In this document: positions 9,255 to 17,515 of the stretch, one piece after another
How the letters are laid out: each line of letters begins with the position of its first letter
Position numbering within the stretch: the first letter of the stretch is position 1
NCBI GenBank assembly: GCA_034007295.1
Contig: JAVERC010000005.1
Span: 62,001 to 126,000 of the forward strand
Direction: 5' to 3'
Origin: JACKCP01 sp034007295
GTDB taxonomy: Bacteria; Desulfobacterota; Desulfobacteria; Desulfobacterales; JACKCP01
Length of the DNA stretch: 64,000 bases
Notes under the pieces: generated by a model
Seen by the model: the letters and a program-made list of their open reading frames with translations, nothing else
Databases searched by the model: none
Told to the model about the DNA's origin: nothing
Position numbers and translations under genes: made by a program

Positions 9255-10295
9255 TTATTTTTTCATTTTCCTTATTTTTTTATGAATATCCTTCCATTTT
9301 TCCTTTTCAATACGATCAAATGACTTTGACTGCCTGTCCTTTATAAATTTTTCTTCAAGACTTAATTTTCTGTAATTTTTAAGCCTTTTCAGATCAAGCT
9401 CTCCAGACCTGACTGCTTTTAAGACAGCACATCCAGGCTCATTTTCATGTGTGCAGTTTCTGAACCTGCATTTTTGCTCAAGAGCTTTTATATCTGCAAA
9501 AGTTCTTGTTACGCCTTCATTTCCTTCAGCAAGAGAAATTTCTCTTATGCCGGGATTGTCAATAATCATTGCACCTGATTCAAGAACAATTAAGTCCCTT
9601 GTGGTTGTGGTGTGCCTGCCTTTACCTGAAAAACTGCTTATTTCACTGGTTTTTCTTTTTTCAAATCCGCAAATGGAATTTATTATGGATGATTTCCCGG
9701 CACCTGAAGAGCCGATAAGAGCACATGTATCAAAAGGTTTCATGTAGTTTTTTATAAGATCAGTTCCAGTATTTTCCTTTGCAGAAACAGCAAAAACCTC
9801 TACACCCGGAACAGACATTTCCACTTCTGATACTGTTTCAGACAGATCATCACAAAGATCACACTTGTTCAAAATTATTACAGGCTTTATTGAGCAGCTG
9901 TATACAAGCACACAATATCTTTCAAGCCTTCTTGGATTAAAGTCATTGTCAAGACCTCCAACAACAAAAACATAGTCAAGGTTTGATGCAATGACCTGTT
10001 CTTTCTGGCCAAAATTATCTTTTTTATTATTTTTGCCGGAACTTCCTCTGATAAGAGAATTTTTTCTTTCAAAAACTCTTACTATTGTTTCATCCGATAT
10101 TTCAACAAAGTCACCTGCAGCAGGAAAAATACCCTGATTTAGAAGACGTCCTGCCGGTTTTGCATAAATTTCTTTTTCTCCGTTTGACGAAAGATAAATA
10201 TTTCTTCCAGATGATACAATCCTGAATATATTTGAAGTGTCTGTATCTGAATCTGTATTGTAAAATCTGCCAAATCCCATTGGTTCCATAGACAT
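9255..10295 (-). CDS. rsgA: Ribosome small-subunit biogenesis GTPase RsgA
   Basis: A circularly permuted GTPase that helps mature the 30S subunit. The order of motifs is diagnostic: an N-terminal OB fold, then G4 (NKCD), then the P-loop GSSGAGKSS, then G3 (DNPG), and a C-terminal zinc site of CRFRNCTHENEPGC type. I start it at the ATG at 10295 (MSMEPMGF), because AGGAGA lies about 8 bp upstream; the open frame extends to 10331 without a comparable ribosome site. This gives 346 aa. The gene is monocistronic and ends in a shared terminator. Confidence 0.93.
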   Translation of the reverse strand: MSMEPMGFGRFYNTDSDTDTSNIFRIVSSGRNIYLSSNGEKEIYAKPAGRLLNQGIFPAAGDFVEISDETIVRVFERKNSLIRGSSGKNNKKDNFGQKEQVIASNLDYVFVVGGLDNDFNPRRLERYCVLVYSCSIKPVIILNKCDLCDDLSETVSEVEMSVPGVEVFAVSAKENTGTDLIKNYMKPFDTCALIGSSGAGKSSIINSICGFEKRKTSEISSFSGKGRHTTTTRDLIVLESGAMIIDNPGIREISLAEGNEGVTRTFADIKALEQKCRFRNCTHENEPGCAVLKAVRSGELDLKRLKNYRKLSLEEKFIKDRQSKSFDRIEKEKWKDIHKKIRKMKK

Positions 10296-10331
10296 TGTTT
10301 TATTCTCCTGAAAACAGCGGCTGTTAAACAA

Positions 10332-10675
10332 AGCTTAAAACAGCCCGATTCAATAAACAGCAGTTGACTGAAAAATATATATTTTCGTTCTGCCGATAAA
10401 TAAATTAATATGATCAGTTTACAATGGAGTGCCGCTTAAAAAGGGAATGAACTTTTCAGGATATAAAACTTATAATGAAATCTGAACCAGATGTTTCATA
10501 TTTTTAAAAAAAACAACCTGCCCTTTACTAAGCAGCTTTAAAAACAATCTCTTTTTTGGGATTAAACATAAAACTTTCCTTAATTTTTAACTGAATTGAA
10601 CTTTTCATAATTTCAGGTTCAGGCAATACTTCCAAAAAAAGGCTGAAAAAGTCAAATAAATTTTTCTTTAAAAAA
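10332..10675. other. 344-bp region without a confident gene
   Basis: Between rsgA and rarA I see only AT-rich sequence, one copy of the recurring 15-mer TTTCATATTTTTAAA (10495-10509; see the R3 repeats) and a minus-strand open frame of 63 codons (10528-10719) that begins inside rarA in another frame. That frame matches nothing I recognise and has no clear ribosome site, so I do not call it. Confidence 0.4.
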
Positions 10676-12004
10676 TCACTTCTTTTCTTTTTTTTCCCTT
10701 CTTGATTCCCAGAATGCAAGCCGTTTTTTTATAAGTGCTTCATGCCCAAAATCAGAAGGCTCATAAAATTTTATGCCTTTAAGTTCTTTTGGCAGATAAT
10801 CCTGGTCTGCAAATGCATATTCAAAGTCATGGGGATATTGATATCCTTTGTGATATCCAAGTTCCTTCATAAGTTTTGTGGGAGCATTTCTCAAATGCAT
10901 AGGGACTTCAAAAGCCTTATTTTCCTTAACAGCAGTTTCTGCTTTTCTTAAGGCAAGATATGATTTATTGCTTTTTGGAGCTGTTGCAAGATAAAGAGCA
11001 CATTGAGCCATTGCAAGCTTTCCTTCGGGAAGCCCCATAAACTTGAAAGCTTCTACAGCGGAAACTGCAATTTTAAGAGCTTCAGGGTCGGCATTCCCAA
11101 TATCTTCTGATGCAACTGCAACCATTCTTCTTAAAATATATAAAGGGTCTTCACCAGAAGACAACATTCTTTCCATCCAGTAAAGAGCAGCATCAGGATC
11201 ACTTCCCCTTAAACTTTTATGAAAGGCTGAAATAAGATCAAAGTGATTTTCCCCTGATTTATCGTATCTTATAGTTTTTTCACCAAAAACTGCCTTTAAA
11301 TCCTGTTTTTCTATTCTTTTTTTTGAGGAATCGACACAGAAGAGAACAAGACTTTCAAGATTGTTGAGACAAAGCCTCAAATCACCCTCCCCTGCCGATG
11401 CAATCATTGAAAGCACTTCGTCATCAGCTTCAACACCAAAAAGTTTGAGTCCTTTTTTTTCATCATCAAGAGCCTTTTTAAGAACCCTTACAATATCATT
11501 TTCCTCAAGTGAATTGAGCTTGAAAACCTTGAGTCTTGAAAGAAGAGGAGAAATAATTTCAAAGGAGGGATTTTCAGTTGTAGCTCCAACAAGTGTAATA
11601 AGGCCTTCTTCCACATGCTTTAAAAATGCGTCCTGCTGGGATTTGCTGAACCTGTGTATTTCATCCACAAAAAGAACGGTTTTTTTCTTGAATTTAAAAA
11701 GATTTTCCTTTGCCTCTTCAAGAAATTTTCTAACATCTGCAACACCTGACAGAACCGCTGAAAGCTGGACAAACAAATATCCGCTTTCACTTGACAGGGC
11801 TCTTGCAATGGAGGTCTTTCCACATCCTGGAGGCCCCCATAAAAGAAAGGAAAAAATTCTTTTTTCCTTTAAAGATGTGCTTAAAAGAGATTTTTCACCT
11901 GTAATATGACTCTGGCCGATAACTTGAGACAAGGAAGCCGGCCTCATTCTTTCTGCAAGGGGCTGGTATAAAAGCCTGTCAGTATTCTGCTCAAAAAGAT
12001 CCAA
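10676..12004 (-). CDS. rarA: Replication-associated recombination protein RarA (MgsA)
   Basis: AAA+ ATPase of 442 aa acting at stalled replication forks, related to clamp-loader subunits and Holliday-junction helicases. The Walker A is GPPGCGKTS (about residues 56-64) and the Walker B VDEIHRFSKSQQDAFL, with sensor region GATTENPSF. The C-terminal oligomerisation domain carries the family block GYHKGYQYPHD. It starts 2 bp downstream of the der stop codon, so der and rarA are almost certainly co-transcribed. The C-terminus ends in a lysine-rich stretch. Confidence 0.95.
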   Translation of the reverse strand: MDLFEQNTDRLLYQPLAERMRPASLSQVIGQSHITGEKSLLSTSLKEKRIFSFLLWGPPGCGKTSIARALSSESGYLFVQLSAVLSGVADVRKFLEEAKENLFKFKKKTVLFVDEIHRFSKSQQDAFLKHVEEGLITLVGATTENPSFEIISPLLSRLKVFKLNSLEENDIVRVLKKALDDEKKGLKLFGVEADDEVLSMIASAGEGDLRLCLNNLESLVLFCVDSSKKRIEKQDLKAVFGEKTIRYDKSGENHFDLISAFHKSLRGSDPDAALYWMERMLSSGEDPLYILRRMVAVASEDIGNADPEALKIAVSAVEAFKFMGLPEGKLAMAQCALYLATAPKSNKSYLALRKAETAVKENKAFEVPMHLRNAPTKLMKELGYHKGYQYPHDFEYAFADQDYLPKELKGIKFYEPSDFGHEALIKKRLAFWESRREKKEKK

Positions 12005-12006
12005 AA

Positions 12007-13410
12007 TCAGCGCCTTTTTTTAAGTCTTTTATTTTTACCTTTTTTGGTCGGTTTTGTATTTGAAGGTCTTGTTGGAAGGTTTTCCATAAAACCTTCTCTA
12101 CCCTTTCTCTGCTTCATATAAAAAACAACAGGAGTCATTTCAAGACCTGTTTCAGCTCTTATCTGATTTATAAGAAATCTCTTGTATGAAAAATGAACTG
12201 CATCAGGGTAGTTCACAAACGAAACAAAAGTAGGAGGACAGGCTTTTACCTGTGTTGAATAATAAAATTTAAGCCTTCTGCTTTTATGGTATGGAGGAGT
12301 ATTTTTTTGAACAGCTGTATTTATAATGTCATTTACTTTAGCTGTGGAAATTCTTGTTGAATATTCTGCATAAACCTTATTTACCAGATCAAAAATCTTG
12401 TGAACCCTTTTTCCTGTTTTTGCAGAAATTGTAATTACAGGTGCATAGGAAAGAAAAGCAGCCTGATATCTTAGATCATCAACAAAGCGTTTTTGAGCCT
12501 TTGGATCTCTTTCCACAAGATCCCATTTATTTAAAACAAAAATTGCACCGCAGCCTCTTTCTTCTGCATAACCTGCAATTTTTACATCCTGTTCTGTAAC
12601 ACCTTCTGAGGCATCAATCAAAATCAGTGCAATATCGCATTTTTCAAGGCTTTTTAAAGCTTTTATAACTGAAAACTTTTCAATTTTTTCATTAACCTTG
12701 CCTTTTCTTCTTATGCCTGCTGTATCGACTATAAGGTAATTTTTCCCGTCATAACTTATTTTAGAATCTATGGAATCCCTTGTTGTTCCGGGCACATCAC
12801 TTACAACCATTCTTTCTTCGCCAAGAATTTTGTTTGTAAGTGAAGATTTTCCTGCATTAGGTCTTCCTACAATTGCAATTTTTATAATATCTTCTTTTTC
12901 ATCTTCCATGTCTTCTGATGGAATAAGCTCGCATACAGCTTCAAGAAAATCATTTATTCCATATCCGTGCTCTGCTGAAACAGGAAAAAGATATTCTGTT
13001 CCTGTCTGATAAAAATCATAAATCAAATCTTCCTTTGCAGGAGAATCTACTTTATTCACAAGAAAAAATTTCGGTTTATCTATATCTCTTACAAGATCTA
13101 GAAGATCATAATCATATGATGAAAGGCCTGATTTACCGTCAAAAACAAGAACAATTATATCACTTTCTCTCATACCTGCTTCAAGCTGGGATTTTATTTC
13201 CTTTGCAAAGGAATCTGTATCATTTGATAAAAAACCGCCTGTATCAACAAGAAGAAAAGATTTGTCATCATAAACCACATCACCGTAGTTCCTGTCCCTT
13301 GTAACCCCGGGCATATTGTCTACTATTGCATCCCTTGACTTTGTGAGTCTGTTGAAAAGGGTTGATTTTCCAACATTGGGTCTTCCAAAGAGAGCTACTG
13401 TTTTTTTCAT
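12007..13410 (-). CDS. der: Ribosome biogenesis GTPase Der (EngA)
   Basis: Tandem-GTPase protein of 467 aa required for 50S subunit assembly. G domain 1 has GRPNVGKST at about residues 9-17 with DTGG and NKVD. G domain 2 has GRPNAGKSS near residue 182 with DTAGIRRKGK and NKWD. A KH-like C-terminal domain follows, with a basic tail (TKKGKNKRLKKRR). Size and motif order are typical. The first gene of a der-rarA pair. Confidence 0.96.
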   Translation of the reverse strand: MKKTVALFGRPNVGKSTLFNRLTKSRDAIVDNMPGVTRDRNYGDVVYDDKSFLLVDTGGFLSNDTDSFAKEIKSQLEAGMRESDIIVLVFDGKSGLSSYDYDLLDLVRDIDKPKFFLVNKVDSPAKEDLIYDFYQTGTEYLFPVSAEHGYGINDFLEAVCELIPSEDMEDEKEDIIKIAIVGRPNAGKSSLTNKILGEERMVVSDVPGTTRDSIDSKISYDGKNYLIVDTAGIRRKGKVNEKIEKFSVIKALKSLEKCDIALILIDASEGVTEQDVKIAGYAEERGCGAIFVLNKWDLVERDPKAQKRFVDDLRYQAAFLSYAPVITISAKTGKRVHKIFDLVNKVYAEYSTRISTAKVNDIINTAVQKNTPPYHKSRRLKFYYSTQVKACPPTFVSFVNYPDAVHFSYKRFLINQIRAETGLEMTPVVFYMKQRKGREGFMENLPTRPSNTKPTKKGKNKRLKKRR

Positions 13411-13571
13411 TACACTTCTACCTTAATTTATATTAAGAAAACTGAATTTTTTGACACATTTTTAAATAATTTGCAATAAATTTAATATCATACTTTTTTG
13501 CAGGCATAAAACAAAGCACAATCTTTTATAATAAAATTAAATCTTTTAAAAAAAGTTTCATAAAGATATTA

Positions 13572-13612
13572 TAGTGACTAACCAAAAATGAGGGTTTTTT
13601 GTTCAGCAGCTA
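13572..13612 (+). repeat. R1 repeat, internally deleted mini-copy
   Basis: A 41-bp sequence with R1 ends: it starts TAGTGACTAACC, contains TTTTTTGTTCAG and then jumps to CAGCTA. It reads as the left R1 arm joined to the right terminus at the GTTCAG that both arms share, as if the middle had been deleted. It lies between divergent der and the ferredoxin-like gene. Confidence 0.65.
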
Positions 13613-13688
13613 TTACAGGCAAATATATTTTTTATCTTAACTGGACTTCAGCTTAAACGCTCAAAAAATATAAAACAGGCAAAGGTTT

Positions 13689-14816
13689 ATGGAAGATAAT
13701 ATTTATAAAAAACTTGCAAATCACCTTGACTCACTGCCAGGGGGATATCCTGAAACAAAATCAGGGGTTGAAATAAAAATTCTAAAGCTTCTTTTTACAA
13801 GAGAAGAAGCAAAAACAGCACTTCTTTTAAACCTTATTGCAGAAAACTGTAAAACAATAGCTTTCAGAGCAGATAAGTCTGTTGAAGAAACCTTTGAAAT
13901 TCTAGAACAAATGGCTTCAAAAGGTCTTATTTTAAGGAACAAAGAAAAAAATAAAGAGCCAAAATACATGGCACTTCAATATGTTGTAGGAATCTGGGAA
14001 TTTCAGGTAAACAGACTGACCCCAAAACTTCTTGAATATATGGAAGAACATATCCCCCACCTTCTTGATGTAAAAACCTGGAAAAAAAACCCTCAAATGC
14101 GTACCATTCCAATTGGGGAAAGCATAGACAACTCATTAAAAGTCATGACCTATGAAAATGCTTATGAGCTTGTTGAAAAAAAGGAAAATTTTGTAATAAG
14201 CCCATGCATTTGCAGAATGGAAATGAGACTTCAGGGAAAAGGATGCAATAAGCCAATTGAAACCTGCATTTCATTTGGGGATGAAGAGGATTTTTATGTA
14301 AAAAACAACATTGGAAGAAGAGCCACAAAACAGGAAGTTCTTGATGTTTTAAAACTTGCCAACAAAAAAGGACTTGTTCTTCAGCCAAGCAATGGAAAAG
14401 ACATTCACTGGCTTTGCTGCTGCTGCGGATGCTGCTGCGGAATTTTAAGAACAGTAAAAACATATCCAAAACCATCACATATTTTATCCTCACCTTTCAG
14501 AGCAGTTGTTTCAAATGATTCATGTACAGGGTGCAAACTCTGCTTAAAAAGATGTCCAATGGATGCAATTGAAATTAAGGATAAAAAAGTAAAAATAGAT
14601 TATGACAAATGCATTGGATGCGGACTTTGCGTTTCAACCTGTCCTTCAAAAACTCTCAAACTTGAAAGAAAACCAAAAGGAACATATCCAAAAGTTTCAC
14701 AAAATATTGTTACCTCATCATTAAAAACTCTTCATGCAAGAGGCAAAACAAGTCCAATGGAACTATCCAAAATGATTGGAAAATCATTTTTTGACAGATA
14801 CAAGTCAAAAAAATAA
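13689..14816 (+). CDS. Two-[4Fe-4S] ferredoxin-type protein with CCCCGCCCG motif
   Basis: A 375-aa soluble electron-transfer protein. The N-terminal 100 residues look like a helical/winged-helix region. Two classical cluster motifs, CTGCKLCLKRCP (about 279) and CIGCGLCVSTCP (about 309), form a bacterial ferredoxin domain. Before them, near residues 243-251, is WLCCCCGCCCG, seven cysteines in nine residues, plus CICRME and GCNKPIETC further upstream; these could hold an additional cluster. It opens a plus-strand unit with an iron alcohol dehydrogenase, a hybrid kinase and an OYE-type flavoprotein, which suggests it carries electrons for them. Exact partner unknown. Confidence 0.85.
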   Translation: MEDNIYKKLANHLDSLPGGYPETKSGVEIKILKLLFTREEAKTALLLNLIAENCKTIAFRADKSVEETFEILEQMASKGLILRNKEKNKEPKYMALQYVVGIWEFQVNRLTPKLLEYMEEHIPHLLDVKTWKKNPQMRTIPIGESIDNSLKVMTYENAYELVEKKENFVISPCICRMEMRLQGKGCNKPIETCISFGDEEDFYVKNNIGRRATKQEVLDVLKLANKKGLVLQPSNGKDIHWLCCCCGCCCGILRTVKTYPKPSHILSSPFRAVVSNDSCTGCKLCLKRCPMDAIEIKDKKVKIDYDKCIGCGLCVSTCPSKTLKLERKPKGTYPKVSQNIVTSSLKTLHARGKTSPMELSKMIGKSFFDRYKSKK

Positions 14817-14846
14817 ATTAAATATCAGAATTTTCAGGAGAAAATA

Positions 14847-16010
14847 ATGGGAGCAAACCCTGTTGAATTAAGAAAATTTATAGCCCCTGAAATAATTTTT
14901 GGAAACGGTTCAAGAATGCTTGCAGGACAATACTGCAAAAATTTTCATGCAAAAAAACCCCTTGTTGTTTCAGACCCCGGAGTAATTTCTTCAGGCTGGA
15001 CAGATGATGTAATTGAAAGCCTTGGAAAATTTGGAATAAATTATAAGCTTTTTTCAAATATAAGCCCAAATCCAAGGGAACACGAAGTAATGACAGGAGC
15101 TGAAATTTATCTTCAGGAAAAATGCGACTCAATTGTTGCAGTTGGAGGCGGAAGCCCCATGGACTGTGCCAAGGGAATTGGAATTGTTTCAGCAAACAAG
15201 GGACATATTCTTGATTATCAGGGAATTGACAAAATAACAAATCCGCTTCCCCCTATGATTTTTATTCCAACAACAGCAGGAACTTCAGCTGACGTTTCCC
15301 AGTTTGCAATTATTGCTGATACAAAAAAACTTGTTAAAATTGCAATTGTAAGCAAAATAATTCTTCCCGATGTTGCACTTATTGACCCTGAAACAAGTTT
15401 TACAATGGACAAATATCTTACTGCATGCACAGGAATGGATGCTTTAGTTCATGCAATAGAAGCTTTTGTATCAAAGGCTTCATCTCCTCTTACAGATGTC
15501 CATGCACTTGAAGCAGTAAAAATACTTAGTGAAAATCTTTACAAAGTCCATTTAAAACCAGATGATATTGAAACAAGAAAAAAAATCATGTTTGGAAGCA
15601 TGGAAGCAGGTCTTGCATTTTCCAATGCCATTCTTGGAGCTGTTCATGCAATGTCCCACGGACTTGGAGGACTTATGGATCTTTCTCACGGAGAATGCAA
15701 TTCAATGCTTCTTGAACATGTAATAAATTTTAATTTCAATTCTGTGCCTGAGCGTTTTTCAGTAATTGCCCAGAATATGAATATTGACACAAAAAATTTA
15801 ACCCAAAACGAAATCAGAAAAAAAATATTTTCCAAAATAAGGGAACTTAAAAATTTTATAGGAATAACAAACACCCTTAAAGATACAGGAGTAAAATCAT
15901 CTGATATTCCTGTTCTTGCAAAAAAAGCAGTAAATGATGCCTGCCTTGTAACAAATCCAAGAAAGGCACAAACAAGGGAAATTGAAATTATCTATGAAGA
16001 AGCCATGTGA
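14847..16010 (+). CDS. Iron-containing alcohol dehydrogenase
   Basis: Group III (Fe-ADH) dehydrogenase of 387 aa, of normal length. It interconverts an alcohol and an aldehyde with NAD(P). The nucleotide-binding GGGSPMDCAKG is at about residues 99-109. The metal ligands are offered by the aspartate/histidine set around GMDALVHAIE (about 195) and the later HAMSHGLGGLMDLSHGEC segment (about 262-280). AGGAG precedes the ATG. It lies 30 bp after the ferredoxin-like gene and overlaps the next gene by 17 bp. Substrate cannot be assigned. Confidence 0.92.
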   Translation: MGANPVELRKFIAPEIIFGNGSRMLAGQYCKNFHAKKPLVVSDPGVISSGWTDDVIESLGKFGINYKLFSNISPNPREHEVMTGAEIYLQEKCDSIVAVGGGSPMDCAKGIGIVSANKGHILDYQGIDKITNPLPPMIFIPTTAGTSADVSQFAIIADTKKLVKIAIVSKIILPDVALIDPETSFTMDKYLTACTGMDALVHAIEAFVSKASSPLTDVHALEAVKILSENLYKVHLKPDDIETRKKIMFGSMEAGLAFSNAILGAVHAMSHGLGGLMDLSHGECNSMLLEHVINFNFNSVPERFSVIAQNMNIDTKNLTQNEIRKKIFSKIRELKNFIGITNTLKDTGVKSSDIPVLAKKAVNDACLVTNPRKAQTREIEIIYEEAM

Positions 16011-17490
16011 AAATCCTGAAAATGAAATTCTTGAAAAGCTTATAGGCCTTGGGAGTTCTTCAATTCAAAAAAGCTATTATCCGGAACTTCAAAAAAAAAT
16101 TGATGAACTTGAAAATGAAAGAAAAAAATACAAGTCATTTTTTGACAATGCTTTCAACGGAATTTTAAGACTAAATGAAAAAGGTGAAATTTTTGAAGCA
16201 AACCCTGCAATACTTCATATGACAAATTTTGACCAGATTTCAGACCTTAAAGGGAAAAATTTTAAAACAGAACTTATGTCATATCCCGATGAATGGGAAC
16301 AGATTTTAAAAGATATTAAAGATAAAAAGCCCATAAAAAATTTTTTTATAAAATTAAAAACAGCAAAAAACAAAGAGATTCTTATTTCTGCAAATATTTT
16401 AAAATCAGAACAAAAACAGGATTTAATAGAAATTTTCTGCGAAAATATTTCAGATAAAAAAAAAATGGAAGAAGAGCTTGCACACAGGCAGAAAATGGAT
16501 GCTCTTGGTCAGCTTGCAGCAGGGATTGCCCATGATTTCAACAATATTTTAACAGGAATTTTAGGCTCATGTGAACTTGTTTATCCCCATGTTGAAGATA
16601 AATACAAAAAATTTATTGACACTACAGTAGAACTTCTTGAAAGAAGTATAGATAAAAAAATTATTATTTCAAAAGATTTTCAGGCTTCAAATTTTCAGAT
16701 TTCAGGTGACGAATCTTTAATCCAAAATGCCTTTCTAAACCTTGGAATAAATGCAAAAGATGCCATGCCAAAGGGCGGAATTATTTTTTTCAGAACAAAA
16801 AATAAAACCCTAGATGAAAACACAATAAAATATCTTCCATATGAAATAAACCCGGGGAATTATCTTGAAATTGAAGTTCAAGACTCAGGTGATGGAATAC
16901 CTTTTAATATTCTCTCAAAAATTTTCGATCCTTTTTTTACTACCAAGGAAAATGGCAAAGGCTCAGGCCTTGGTCTTTCTTCGGTATACGGGACAATAAA
17001 AAAACATAATGGAATTATTACAGTTTACAGCGAACCTGAAAAAGGCAGTTTATTTAAAATTCTTCTTCCTTTGTCAGACAGTAAAGATTTAGAGCAAAAC
17101 CTTGAGCTGGTAAAATTTGTCAAAGGGAAAGGCACTATACTTATTGCAGATGATGAAGAGGCAATAAGACTTACCTCATCAGCACTTATTGAAACTTTTG
17201 GCTATAATGTTGAAACGGCTGAAAACGGATTTGAAGCCTTAAAAATTTATAAAAAAAATCCAGTAAAATTTGATCTTGTTATTCTTGATATGATTATGCC
17301 TTTAATGGATGGAGAAGAAACATTTTTTGAAATAAAAAAAATTAATCCAGAGGCAAAAATAATTATTTCATCTGGCTTTTCAAAAGACAGCACAATTAAA
17401 ATTTTAAAGGAAAAGGGATTAAAGGGTTTTATTAAAAAGCCTTTTCAAAAATCAGAACTAAGCAGTATTTTATTTTCATCACTACAATAA
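15994..17490 (+). CDS. PAS hybrid histidine kinase with receiver domain
   Basis: Soluble hybrid sensor kinase of about 498 aa without membrane segments. A PAS domain (about 35-155; FFDNAFNGILRLNEKG) precedes the H-box GIAHDFNNILTG (phospho-accepting His near 175). A HATPase domain follows with N-box NAKDAMP, DSGDGIP and GKGSGLGLSSV. A C-terminal receiver has its phospho-acceptor in VILDMIMP and the lysine in IKKPF. The region between H-box and N-box is shorter than usual. I prefer the ATG at 15994 (17-bp overlap with the dehydrogenase) to the upstream TTG at 15982. No DNA-binding partner is nearby, so its output is unknown; it may sense redox state for this operon. Confidence 0.9.
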   Translation: MKKPCENPENEILEKLIGLGSSSIQKSYYPELQKKIDELENERKKYKSFFDNAFNGILRLNEKGEIFEANPAILHMTNFDQISDLKGKNFKTELMSYPDEWEQILKDIKDKKPIKNFFIKLKTAKNKEILISANILKSEQKQDLIEIFCENISDKKKMEEELAHRQKMDALGQLAAGIAHDFNNILTGILGSCELVYPHVEDKYKKFIDTTVELLERSIDKKIIISKDFQASNFQISGDESLIQNAFLNLGINAKDAMPKGGIIFFRTKNKTLDENTIKYLPYEINPGNYLEIEVQDSGDGIPFNILSKIFDPFFTTKENGKGSGLGLSSVYGTIKKHNGIITVYSEPEKGSLFKILLPLSDSKDLEQNLELVKFVKGKGTILIADDEEAIRLTSSALIETFGYNVETAENGFEALKIYKKNPVKFDLVILDMIMPLMDGEETFFEIKKINPEAKIIISSGFSKDSTIKILKEKGLKGFIKKPFQKSELSSILFSSLQ

Positions 17491-17515
17491 AAATATTATT
17501 ATTTGGAGCAAAATC

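Noticed and set aside
10528..10719. 63-codon minus-strand frame at the end of rarA
   Set aside because: Starts within rarA in another frame, has no convincing ribosome site and resembles no family. It remains possible as a decayed gene.
11361..11909. 182-codon plus-strand frame opposite rarA
   Set aside because: Serine/leucine-rich antisense shadow of Walker and sensor regions of rarA.
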